Positions 1 to 7,235 of a stretch of DNA of 14,022 bases are shown here, one piece after another. The stretch is taken from positions 1 through 14,022 of the forward strand of contig JACQRB010000033.1 in assembly GCA_016206685.1 (NCBI GenBank), read 5' to 3'. Source of the DNA: Candidatus Omnitrophota bacterium (GTDB lineage: Bacteria > Omnitrophota > Gorgyraeia > Aquiviventales > Aquiviventaceae). The notes beneath the pieces were generated by a model that was not told the DNA's origin, ran no database searches, and was given only the letters and a program-made list of their open reading frames with translations. The first letter of the stretch is position 1; each line of letters begins with the position of its first letter. The position numbers and the translations under genes were made by a program.

Positions 1-489
1 GTCCAGGCTCTGAGCGATCTTCACGATCATCCACGGCAGCTTGGCGGTGACGGCTTTGCGAAACGGCGCGATGAGCCGCTTGGCGTCCTCCTCCAAGACG
101 CCGACGCTCAGCCGAATGCCCGCCCGTCGCAGGCGCGCCAGGCCCCGGCCGTCCGTGATCGGATTGGGATCTTTGGTCGCGATGACGACCCGCTTGATCC
201 CTGCTCGAATGACGGCGTCGCAGCAGGGCGGGGTGCGGCCGGTGTGATGGCACGGTTCCAGCGTCACGTACAGCGTCGAGCCCGCCGCGCGCTCACCCGC
301 CTTGCGCAGCGCCTCCACCTCGGCATGCGCCAGGCCCGCCCGGCGATGGTAGCCCTGCCCGACGATGCGCCCGCGTTTCACGAGCACCGCGCCGACCGCC
401 GGATTCGGCGAGGTGTCGCCAACCGCGCGCGCCGCCAGGCGCAGCGCTAGGCGCATGAAGCGTTCGTCGTCGGATGCGCGCGTTTCCAT
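1..489 (-). CDS. ribD: RibD, N-terminal deaminase domain plus start of reductase domain (partial, runs off window)
   Basis: Bifunctional diaminohydroxyphosphoribosylaminopyrimidine deaminase / 5-amino-6-(5-phosphoribosylamino)uracil reductase, second and third steps of the pyrimidine branch of riboflavin synthesis, cytosolic. I translated the frame by hand because no stop lies inside the window; 163 codons are present. Visible: TSPNPAVGAVLV (residues 26-37), zinc ligand His55 in HAE followed by Glu57, and the TLEPCHHTGRTPPC motif with zinc cysteines 80 and 89. The last residues, KIAQSLD, are the usual entry to the RibD reductase domain, which continues off the window. I chose the ATG at 489 because residues SDDERFMRLALRLA match the normal RibD N-terminus; the internal ATG at 456 would remove part of it. 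The gene overlaps the upstream PHP gene by 43 bp and has no clear Shine-Dalgarno, so translational coupling is likely. Identity is certain, the exact start less so. Confidence 0.93.
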   Translation of the reverse strand, partial: METRASDDERFMRLALRLAARAVGDTSPNPAVGAVLVKRGRIVGQGYHRRAGLAHAEVEALRKAGERAAGSTLYVTLEPCHHTGRTPPCCDAVIRAGIKRVVIATKDPNPITDGRGLARLRRAGIRLSVGVLEEDAKRLIAPFRKAVTAKLPWMIVKIAQSLD

Positions 490-1307
490 TGTTTGAGCGC
501 TTCGACCAGCAGATACGGGACTTTCACCGAGCCGATCGGGGCGCCTTCTTTCGAAATCCCGTGGTAGTCGCTCCCTCCCGTCTTGAGCAGCCCCAGGCGC
601 TCGGCCAGCAGCTCATAGCGCCGCACCACGTCCGGCGTGTGGCTGGAGTGGTACACCTCAAGCCCGGCCAGCCCCTCGCGGCACATCTGCTCGATCACGC
701 TGTCATCTTTCAGAAAGACCGGATGCGCCAAGACCGGAATCCCCCCGGCCTCCCGGATCGCCGCCATCGCCGCCCGCGGGGCCAACGGAGACCCCGCAAT
801 ATACGCCGGGCCGTCGGCCCCGATGTAGCGGTCAAACGCTTCTTTCACCGTCGAGACATAGCCCCGCTGCAGCATCGCTTGGGCGACGTGAGGCCGGCCC
901 ACCGCCCCTTCTCCCGCGATCGCGAACACCTCTTCTTCGGTCACCGGAAGATTCAGCTGCTGCAGCCGCGCGATCATCTCCCGAATCCGCGCGACGCGGC
1001 GCGTGCGCTGCTCCGCCAGGAGCTGCTGAAAGGGGGCGTGGGCGAGGTCCACGAAAAATCCCAGCACATGCACTTCCCGCCCATCGCAGGACGCCGACAT
1101 CTCCAGTCCCGGAATCAGCTCGAGCCCATACTCCTGGGCAGCCGTCTTGGCCTCGGGGTAGCCGTCCAGGATGTCATGATCCGTGATGGCGATGGCCGCC
1201 AGGCCCGCCTCGCGGGCGAGCTCCACGACGCGGCGCGGCCGCTCGGTGCCGTCCGAGTAGCAGGTGTGCAGATGCAAATCGGCGGTTTTGGGGAGGGTCG
1301 AAGCCAT
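447..1307 (-). CDS. PHP-domain metal-dependent phosphoesterase (RNase AM / YciV-TrpH type)
   Basis: 286-residue stand-alone PHP protein. The metal-site motifs are all present: DLHLHTCYSDG (residues 10-20, His12, His14, Asp19), ITDHD (41-45), GLEMS with Glu69, His80 in EVHVLGF, GRPH with His140, AHP with His195 and SDYHG (246-250, Asp247, His249). This pattern and length fit the YciV/TrpH group, whose studied members remove nucleotides 5'-to-3' from RNA and hydrolyse nucleoside 3',5'-bisphosphates; the substrate here is inferred from family only. The start codon shares one base with the nusB stop (TGATG), and the 3' end overlaps ribD by 43 bp, so the gene sits inside the riboflavin operon although it has no known riboflavin step. 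A role as a missing riboflavin-pathway phosphatase is conceivable but unsupported; RNA or nucleotide turnover is the better guess. Stop is TAG. Confidence 0.88.
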   Translation of the reverse strand: MASTLPKTADLHLHTCYSDGTERPRRVVELAREAGLAAIAITDHDILDGYPEAKTAAQEYGLELIPGLEMSASCDGREVHVLGFFVDLAHAPFQQLLAEQRTRRVARIREMIARLQQLNLPVTEEEVFAIAGEGAVGRPHVAQAMLQRGYVSTVKEAFDRYIGADGPAYIAGSPLAPRAAMAAIREAGGIPVLAHPVFLKDDSVIEQMCREGLAGLEVYHSSHTPDVVRRYELLAERLGLLKTGGSDYHGISKEGAPIGSVKVPYLLVEALKQWKRAHPTTNASCA

Positions 1308-1771
1308 CAGGCGGCGCCAGCGGAATCCACAGGAGCCGGTGGCGTGCCGGCGAGCGGATCGCCTCGACGGCCGTGCAGCTTGTGAATCGTATCCAGGATG
1401 CCGTTGACGAACTTGCTCGACTCCTCATCGCCGAAGCGCTTGGCCAACTCCACCGCCTCGTTCAGGCAGACCTTGGGCGGCACTTCCTCCACATACAGCA
1501 GCTCATAGGCCCCCATCCGGAGGATGTTGCGGTCCACGATGGCCATGCGCGTGATGTCCCAGTTATCGGCATGCCGGACGATCAGCTGGTTGATCTCGTC
1601 CGCGTGCTGCATCGTCCCCTGCACCACCTGGCTGGCGAAGCTGCGCACGTCGGAGGGAGCCGGATGCACGGTCCAGAAGTCCTGGAGGACCTGCTGCACC
1701 TGGGCGCGCGTGACGTCCAGTTGATAGAGGATTTGCAACGCGTACTCGCGCGCCTTGGTGCGTTTGCGCAT
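1307..1771 (-). CDS. nusB: Transcription antitermination factor NusB
   Basis: 154-residue all-helical RNA-binding protein that, with NusE (S10), binds boxA RNA in ribosomal RNA leaders and suppresses premature termination. Family landmarks: the N-terminal KAREYALQILYQLD segment (residues 6-19), then NWDITRMAIVDRNILRMGAYELL in the middle (split here by about residues 70-92), VCLNEAVELAKRFG and FVNGILDTI near the C-terminus. A Pro/Ala-rich tail of about 15 residues follows the fold. The reading frame is open further upstream to 2011, but that extension is Arg/Gly-rich and lies inside ribH, so the ATG at 1771 is the start. This ATG shares one base with the ribH stop (TGATG), and its stop shares one base with the next ATG. 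ribH-nusB linkage is common in bacteria, which supports the call. Confidence 0.95.
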   Translation of the reverse strand: MRKRTKAREYALQILYQLDVTRAQVQQVLQDFWTVHPAPSDVRSFASQVVQGTMQHADEINQLIVRHADNWDITRMAIVDRNILRMGAYELLYVEEVPPKVCLNEAVELAKRFGDEESSKFVNGILDTIHKLHGRRGDPLAGTPPAPVDSAGAA

Positions 1772-2268
1772 CACGAGCTCCGTCGGAAACGTGCGTGCAA
1801 GAGATCCACCATGGCCAGAGCCGCCAGGGCGGCTTCGGCCCCGCGATTCCCCACCCGTCCCCCGGCCCGCGCCTTCGCCTGAGCGAAGGAGTCCGCGACG
1901 ATCACGCCGCAGGTCACCGGGGTTTCCGTCGCGAGCGCGACCTGCGTCAGCCCTTCGGCCACGGCCTGCCCGATCGCCGCGTACTGGGGAGTTTCGCCTT
2001 TGATCACGCACCCCAGCGCGATGACGGCCTGGGGCTTGTCGCGCTTGGCGATGGTCAGCGCCGCCAGCGGCAGCTCAAACGCCCCCGGCACCCACACGCT
2101 GCGAATGCGTGATGCCGGGACCCCGTGACGCGCCAGCGTGCGCCGCGCGCCGGCGACCAAGGCCCGCATGATCGAGGCGTTGAACCGCGAGGCCACCAAG
2201 ACGATGTTCCCCACGCCCCGCCGAACGCGCGCGCGCGGCACCGGCCTCGCGCTAGGACGAGTCCCCAT
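1771..2268 (-). CDS. ribH: 6,7-dimethyl-8-ribityllumazine synthase (RibH) with Gln at the catalytic His position
   Basis: Condenses 3,4-dihydroxy-2-butanone 4-phosphate with 5-amino-6-ribitylaminouracil to give lumazine, the penultimate riboflavin step; members form pentamers or 60-mer shells. Family features: ASRFN with Phe29 (substrate-stacking aromatic), VPGAFELPLA (60-69), ALGCVIKGET (84-93), and ARAGGRVGNRGAEAAL (133-148) with Arg134 at the phosphate-binding position. Oddity: the segment normally reading ET(P/T)H(F/Y) is ETPQY here, so residue 95 is Gln (CAG) where Bacillus subtilis has His88. The rest of the active site looks intact. Length 165 is typical. The ATG at 2268 overlaps ribBA by 17 bp with little Shine-Dalgarno; a GTG at codon 19 is a less likely alternative because it leaves almost nothing before the first strand. 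Confidence 0.93.
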   Translation of the reverse strand: MGTRPSARPVPRARVRRGVGNIVLVASRFNASIMRALVAGARRTLARHGVPASRIRSVWVPGAFELPLAALTIAKRDKPQAVIALGCVIKGETPQYAAIGQAVAEGLTQVALATETPVTCGVIVADSFAQAKARAGGRVGNRGAEAALAALAMVDLLHARFRRSS

Positions 2269-3469
2269 TCAGCCAATGCCCGAGCTTCTCGCGCTTGGTG
2301 GCGAGATAGCCGGCGTTCTCAGGCCGCGGGGGAATTTCAATGGGCACGCGCTCGACGATATGCAGGCCATAGCCTTCCAGCCCCACGATCTTGCGCGGGT
2401 TGTTCGTCAGCAACAACAACTCTTTCAAGCCCAAATCCACCAGGATCTGCGCGCCGATCCCATAGTCGCGCAGATCCGGCTCAAACCCCAGCGCCCGATT
2501 CGCCTCCACCGTATCGAGGCCTTCATCCTGCAGCGCGTAGGCTTTGAGCTTGTTCGTCAGGCCGATGCCCCGCCCCTCCTGGCTGATGTAGAGCACCACG
2601 CCCTTGCCGGCCTGGGCGATTTTCTCCAGCGCCCGGCGCAATTGCGGGCCGCAGTCGCAGCGCACGCTGTGGAACACATCCCCGGTCAGGCACTGCGAGT
2701 GGACGCGCACCATCGTGGGCGAGCCGTCATCGACCGCACCCTTGACCAGCGCCACGTGCTGCCGCTCATCCACGCTGGTCTCATAGAGGAAGAGCGCAAA
2801 CTCCCCGAATTCCGTCGGGAGTTTCGTGGTGACCACCCGGCGGATGAGCTTCTCAAACCGCCGGCGGTACTCGATGAGGCTGGCGATCGTGCAGATCTTC
2901 AGGCCATGGCGCGTGGCGAATGCAAATAGCTGTGGCGTGCGCGCCATGGTGCCGTCCTCATTCATGATCTCGCAGATCACCCCGGCCGGCGACACCCCGG
3001 CCAGCCGTGCTAAGTCCACCGCCGCCTCGGTATGGCCGGCGCGCCGCAGCACGCCACCCTCTTTGGCCCGAAGCGGAAACACATGCCCCGGACGCACCAG
3101 GTCCGACGAGCTGCTGCGCGGGGCGATCACCACCTGGATGGTATGCGCGCGGTCGTGCGCCGAGATGCCGGTGGTGACGCCAGCCTTGGCATCCACCGAA
3201 ATCGTCCAGGCGGTCTTCATGGGATCCTGCGGGGGCGTGACCATGGGGTGCAGACCCAAGCGATCCAGTTGCTCGGCCTCCATGGGCACACACACGATCC
3301 CGCGGCCGAACTTCGTCATGAAGTTCACATGGTCCGGCGTGGCGAAGGTGGCGGCCATGACGAGGTCCCCCTCATTCTCGCGGGCGCCGTCATCCACGAC
3401 GATGACCATCCGGCCTTCGCGGATCTCTTCCAGAATCTCTGGGATGGGGTGGAAGCCCTGGGTGTCCAT
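2252..3469 (-). CDS. ribBA: RibBA: 3,4-dihydroxy-2-butanone-4-phosphate synthase / GTP cyclohydrolase II
   Basis: Bifunctional enzyme supplying both riboflavin precursors. With the ATG at 3469 it has 405 residues. The N-terminal DHBP synthase half shows DDGARENEGDL (26-36), GRGIVC (55-60), GISAHDRAHT (101-110) and RAGHTEAAVDL (143-153). The C-terminal GTP cyclohydrolase II half shows HSQCLTGDVFHSVRCDCG with zinc cysteines 260, 271 and 273, SQEGRGIGL (296-304), DTVEANRALGF (319-329) and LLTNNPRK (353-360). Both halves look active. The frame is open to a TTG at 3514, but that TTG is the -35 box of a strong promoter, so transcripts from it could not encode the extra 15 residues; the ATG also gives the N-terminus usual for the family. 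The TTG remains possible for transcripts reading through from smc. Stop is TAG, inside ribH. Confidence 0.93.
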   Translation of the reverse strand: MDTQGFHPIPEILEEIREGRMVIVVDDGARENEGDLVMAATFATPDHVNFMTKFGRGIVCVPMEAEQLDRLGLHPMVTPPQDPMKTAWTISVDAKAGVTTGISAHDRAHTIQVVIAPRSSSSDLVRPGHVFPLRAKEGGVLRRAGHTEAAVDLARLAGVSPAGVICEIMNEDGTMARTPQLFAFATRHGLKICTIASLIEYRRRFEKLIRRVVTTKLPTEFGEFALFLYETSVDERQHVALVKGAVDDGSPTMVRVHSQCLTGDVFHSVRCDCGPQLRRALEKIAQAGKGVVLYISQEGRGIGLTNKLKAYALQDEGLDTVEANRALGFEPDLRDYGIGAQILVDLGLKELLLLTNNPRKIVGLEGYGLHIVERVPIEIPPRPENAGYLATKREKLGHWLNGDSS

Positions 3470-3478
3470 CTGTGGAGA

Positions 3479-3514
3479 ATAGTCCAGTATAGGGATTTTC
3501 TCGGTGGTGGTCAA
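3479..3514 (-). promoter_or_regulatory. Sigma70-type promoter for the ribBA operon
   Basis: On the minus strand TTGACC (3514-3509), a 17-base spacer and TATACT (3491-3486) match the sigma70 consensus at five of six bases in -35 and five of six in -10. The predicted start point is about 3479, only about ten bases before the ribBA ATG at 3469, with no Shine-Dalgarno in between (the leader reads roughly TTCTCCACAG). The gap back to the smc stop (3597) is too short and shows no recognisable FMN riboswitch core, so riboswitch control from within this window is unlikely. Prediction from sequence only. Confidence 0.7.
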
Positions 3515-3596
3515 GGGTGGGAGTGCCCTTCAGGAACCCTGATAACTGCTTGGAATGCTGTGAGTTAGGATGAGCCGCGGTCAAGCTCCGCGCGCG

Positions 3597-6500
3597 TCAC
3601 GCAGCGACGCCGGCCTGTTGCGCCGAAGGTTCCGGGGAGGCCGACGAAGCCGGGGCGGGACGCTTGGAGGATTTACCCAGCTTGACAGAGACGATCTTGG
3701 AGATGCCGGGCTGCTCCATGGTCACGCCGTAGAGGCAGTCGGCCTTGGTGATCGTCTTTTTGTTGTGCGTGATGAGGATGAACTGGGAGAGGCTCAGGAA
3801 CTCCGCCAGCACCTTGGTGAAGCGGTCCACGTTGGCTTCATCCAGGGGCGCGTCAATCTCATCGAGGATGCAAAACGGCGAGGGCCGAACTTTGAAGAGG
3901 GCGAACAACAGCGCGATCGCGGTCAGGGCCCGCTCCCCGCCGGAGAGCAAGCTGATGCTCTGCGGGCGCTTGCCCGGCGGGCGCGCCCTAATCTCGATGC
4001 CGGACTCCAGGACGTCCTCCTCATCCAGCAGGATGAGCTCGGCCTGCCCGCCGCCGAACAAACGGGTAAAGTAGTGCTGGAACTCCTGCTGGATCTTCGT
4101 GAACGTTTCGCGAAACTGCGCTCGGGCCGTGCGGTTGATCTGCTGGATGGAATGCCGCAGGTCCTCCTGCGCCTTGAGCAGATCCTGCTGCTGGGTCTGC
4201 AAGAATTCCAGGCGTTGCTTGAGCTCGTCATATTCCTCGACCGAGCCCAGATTGACCGGGCCCATGTCGCCGAGCTTGGCTTTGAGCTTCTCCACCTGCT
4301 GCGCGAGCGACCGGCGCTCCTCCTCGCCAAGCGGCGAGAGGCTGGCCTGCTCCGCGAGGACGTCGGCTTCCCCAAGGCGATAGACTTCCTGCAGCCGCTC
4401 CAGGATGCGGGCGCGGCGGAAGGCGCGCTGCGCCAGCTGGCTTTCCTGCTCACTCAGCGCTTGCGTCGCCGTCAGCAATTCCTGCTCGGCGGCGAGGAGG
4501 CCCGGCATCACCTGATCGCGCCGCGCCTCATCCTCGCGCAGCGCCTGGGCCGCGTGATCCGCCTCGGATTGCAGGCGCTGGCGTTCCTGCGTCACGCGCG
4601 CAATCTGCGCGCGATGCTCCTCCACTTGGGCCGTCAACTGCGCGGCTTTGGCATCCAGCTCCTCGACCTGCGCGCGCTTCTGCTGAGCCTGGGCGGTGGC
4701 GTGGGCATGCTCAACCAGCACATCCTCTATCCGCGAGCGCCCTTCCTCCTGACGCTGCGCGAAGGAGGCAAGGGAGGCGTCCACCTGCGCCAGCGCCACC
4801 GACTCCTGCTGCCGCGTCTGCAGCCATGTCTCGCGCTGCGCCTGCAGATCCTTGAGGTCAGCCTCATGCTGCTGCTGGCGCGCCTCGGCCTCGCGCACGG
4901 CCTGCGTCAAGCTGGCGTGCGTCTGGGCGAGCTCGCGCTGCTGGCCGCTCAACTCCTGGGCCTGCAGCTCCTGGATTTGCACGTCCTCGTGCAGGCGTGT
5001 GGTCTCATGCTGCAGCGCGTGGCGTTGCGCATCGAGTTTCGTCAACTCCGACGCCAGCCGCTCGGCTTGGGTCTTCAACTGCTCCTCATGTGCCACCAGC
5101 GACTGCCACTCGGTCTCGGCGAGCCGGCAGGCCTCATCGGCGGCCGCGGCGTCCTGCTCCAAGCGCGCCACCTCCTCCCGCGCGCGCTCCCATTGCTGCC
5201 GGCGCCCGACCCGGGTCGGCACGCTGCTCGGGCCGACCTGCCAGCTGCACCCATCCCAACGCTCCCCGCGCTTGCTCACCCATGTCCCGCCAGGACCTGC
5301 GGGGCTGTGCACCAGCGAGGCGAGATCCTCCACCACCACCCAGGAACCCAGCAGCCACTGGGCGATGCGCTCATGCGCGGCGTCATGGCGGATGAACTGG
5401 AGCAGCCGGCCCGCTGGACCGTGCGCGAGGTCGGATGCTGCGCGATCCGCGGGCGTGCGCGCCGGACAATCCGACACCACCAGCACCTGCACGCCGCCGA
5501 GATGGTTCGCGGAGAAAAATTCCTGACAGCGTCGAAGCGCCTGGCGATCTTTCACCACCACCGCCGAAGAGAGCGGCCCCAGCGCGGCTTCCAGCGCCTG
5601 CTCATAGCCCGGCTGCGGATCGAGCAGATCCGCCAATAACCCCATCACCCCATCGGGGGGACTGGCCAAGAGCGTCTTGACCGCTTCCGGAAAGCCCTCG
5701 TGCCGGCGCCAGACCTCTTCCGAGAGTTGGGCCTTGGCCCGCAGGCTCAGCAGCCGCTCGCGCACGCCTGTGAGGCGTCCGGTCAACTCCTGCCGCCGCG
5801 CTTGAGCCTGCGTGGCGGACTCCCGGGCGGCCGTCAATTGACGCTGCGACTCTTGGTGCCCCTCAGCGAGGGCCGTGCGTTCCTCTTCCAGTTGTTGCCG
5901 GCGCTTCGCGAGGGTCTCGACGCGTTCCTGGAGGGCGCGGCGCTGCTCCTGCGCCCGATGCAACTGGCTGTCAACTTGCTGCGCGCGCAGCGTGGCGCCG
6001 GCCAGCGCGTTGCGCTGCTGCGAGGCCGACGCCGCCGCGCCAAACAACTCCGCCTTGCCCTGCTCCAAGCGGGCCAAACCCTCGGCCAGGGATTGCTCAA
6101 GCTGCGACAGCGCCTCGGACGTGGCCGTTCGCTTGCGCCCAGCCGCTTGCGCCTCGTTCGCCAGCGTCGCCGCCTGCTCCTGAAGACGCCCAAGCTGCTG
6201 GCCGAGCTGCGAGGCGCGCTCCTCCAGGCGCGCAGCCTCCTGCAAGACCTGCTCGCGCTGCGTGGTCACTTCCCCGATCCACGTCGTCTTGAGAGTGTGC
6301 TGGCCCGTCTGCTGCTCGACGTGGCCGGCCGCTTGCACGAGGTTGGTGCGCACCTGTTGCAGCGCGGCCTGGGTGGCGGCGACGGCGGCGTTGCACTGCT
6401 CAAGCGAGCCCAGCAGCCGCCGGCGCTCTTCCTCCAGCCGCGTGCGCTGCTCACCGAGCGAAGCCACGCGCGCGCTGACATCCTGATGGGCCTGCTCACC

Positions 6501-7208
6501 CTCGCGCAACTCATCCGCGGCCAGGCGCAGCTCCCAGGTCTTCAACTGTTCCCACTGCGTCTTGTACTGGCGCGCCCGCGCCGCCTGGCGCTCCAGCGAC
6601 GACAGTTGCCGTTTGACTTCTTGCGTGATATCGGCGGCGCGCACCAGATCCTGCTCGACGCCGTCCAGCCGGCGCAAGGTCTCCTGCTTCTTCGTCAGGT
6701 AGCGCGCGATGCCGCTGGCTTCCTCAAACACCACGCGCCGCTCCTCCGGTTTGGAGGACAGGATCAGATCAATGTGCCCCTGCTCGATGATCGCGTAGTT
6801 GCCGCCCCCCAAGCCCGTGCCCAGGAACAGCTCCTGGACGTCCTTCAGGCGGCAGGGGCTTTGGTTGATGAAGCACTCGCTTTCCCCGGAGCGATACACG
6901 CGGCGGGTGACCTGGACCTCGGTGAAGGCGATGGGCAGCAGCCCCCGCTCATTGTCGATGGTCAGGCTCACCTCCGCCATCGACAGCGGGGCGGCGTGGT
7001 CGGTGCCGTTGAAGATCACGTCTTCCAGGCGGGGCGCCCGGACATCGCGCGGGTTGTGCTCCCCCAGGACCCAACGGATGGCGTCTACTAAATTCGACTT
7101 GCCGCTGCCGTTGGGGCCCACGATGGCGGTGACGCCGGGCTCAAACTGGACGAGGGTTTTGGTGGAGAAGGATTTGAAGCCGAGGAGCTCAAGCTTGCGG
7201 ACGCGCAT
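3597..7208 (-). CDS. smc: Chromosome segregation protein SMC (condensin subunit)
   Basis: Full-length 1203-residue SMC ATPase that, with ScpA and ScpB, extrudes DNA loops and organises chromosomes. Visible: Walker A GPNGSGKS (31-38), VTRRVYRSGESE (about 100-111), LGGGNYAIIEQG Q-loop region, SKPEERRVVFEEASGIARY; then a long Gln/Glu/Arg-rich coiled coil, a hinge beginning near GVMGLLADLLDPQPGYEQALEAALG (given here only as a landmark at about 523-546), a returning coiled coil, and the C-terminal head with LSGGERALTAIALLFALF (1088-1105), Walker B CILDEID (1113-1119) and the D-loop APLDEANV. A Pro/Ala/Ser-rich tail of about 25 residues ends the protein. The second half of the hinge is divergent: the usual TGG-type motif is not recognisable. 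No Shine-Dalgarno precedes the ATG; a hairpin sits there instead. Confidence 0.97.
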   Translation of the reverse strand: MRVRKLELLGFKSFSTKTLVQFEPGVTAIVGPNGSGKSNLVDAIRWVLGEHNPRDVRAPRLEDVIFNGTDHAAPLSMAEVSLTIDNERGLLPIAFTEVQVTRRVYRSGESECFINQSPCRLKDVQELFLGTGLGGGNYAIIEQGHIDLILSSKPEERRVVFEEASGIARYLTKKQETLRRLDGVEQDLVRAADITQEVKRQLSSLERQAARARQYKTQWEQLKTWELRLAADELREGEQAHQDVSARVASLGEQRTRLEEERRRLLGSLEQCNAAVAATQAALQQVRTNLVQAAGHVEQQTGQHTLKTTWIGEVTTQREQVLQEAARLEERASQLGQQLGRLQEQAATLANEAQAAGRKRTATSEALSQLEQSLAEGLARLEQGKAELFGAAASASQQRNALAGATLRAQQVDSQLHRAQEQRRALQERVETLAKRRQQLEEERTALAEGHQESQRQLTAARESATQAQARRQELTGRLTGVRERLLSLRAKAQLSEEVWRRHEGFPEAVKTLLASPPDGVMGLLADLLDPQPGYEQALEAALGPLSSAVVVKDRQALRRCQEFFSANHLGGVQVLVVSDCPARTPADRAASDLAHGPAGRLLQFIRHDAAHERIAQWLLGSWVVVEDLASLVHSPAGPGGTWVSKRGERWDGCSWQVGPSSVPTRVGRRQQWERAREEVARLEQDAAAADEACRLAETEWQSLVAHEEQLKTQAERLASELTKLDAQRHALQHETTRLHEDVQIQELQAQELSGQQRELAQTHASLTQAVREAEARQQQHEADLKDLQAQRETWLQTRQQESVALAQVDASLASFAQRQEEGRSRIEDVLVEHAHATAQAQQKRAQVEELDAKAAQLTAQVEEHRAQIARVTQERQRLQSEADHAAQALREDEARRDQVMPGLLAAEQELLTATQALSEQESQLAQRAFRRARILERLQEVYRLGEADVLAEQASLSPLGEEERRSLAQQVEKLKAKLGDMGPVNLGSVEEYDELKQRLEFLQTQQQDLLKAQEDLRHSIQQINRTARAQFRETFTKIQQEFQHYFTRLFGGGQAELILLDEEDVLESGIEIRARPPGKRPQSISLLSGGERALTAIALLFALFKVRPSPFCILDEIDAPLDEANVDRFTKVLAEFLSLSQFILITHNKKTITKADCLYGVTMEQPGISKIVSVKLGKSSKRPAPASSASPEPSAQQAGVAA

Positions 7209-7211
7209 GGC

Positions 7212-7231
7212 AGTGGCGAAGGAGCGCCACT
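7212..7231 (-). promoter_or_regulatory. Perfect 7-bp hairpin directly before the smc start codon
   Basis: In the 27 bp between the dehydrogenase stop and the smc ATG the minus strand reads AGTGGCG, a six-base loop CTCCTT, then CGCCACT: a perfect 7-bp, mostly G/C stem. It ends three bases before the ATG at 7208, where a Shine-Dalgarno would normally be. No T-run follows, so it is not an intrinsic terminator. It may affect smc translation or mRNA stability; that role is inference. Confidence 0.6.
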
Positions 7232-7235
7232 TTCG

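Noticed and set aside
474..1385. 303-codon open frame on the plus strand, and a 294-codon one at 8488-9372
   Set aside because: Both lie opposite clearly recognised genes (PHP protein and secretin) and have Arg/His-rich, motif-free translations.
1772..2011. 80-residue N-terminal extension of nusB
   Set aside because: Arg/Gly/Asp-rich shadow of ribH; the NusB family starts at the ATG at 1771, which overlaps the ribH stop in the usual TGATG manner.
3470..3596. FMN riboswitch before the riboflavin operon
   Set aside because: The smc-ribBA gap is short, contains a promoter whose transcript starts about ten bases before ribBA, and I could not find the conserved RFN-element segments.
3566..3596. 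Terminator after smc
   Set aside because: A weak 5-bp CGCGG/CCGCG pairing exists after the stop but no T-run follows; not enough to call an intrinsic terminator.
3570..5639. 689-codon open frame on the plus strand
   Set aside because: It is exactly antisense to smc, rich in Leu/Arg/Gly/His, and has no recognisable motif. Long antisense frames are expected opposite GC-rich coiled-coil genes.
5700..7091. 463-codon open frame on the plus strand
   Set aside because: Antisense to the N-terminal half of smc; low-complexity Leu/Arg/Gly composition and no family resemblance.
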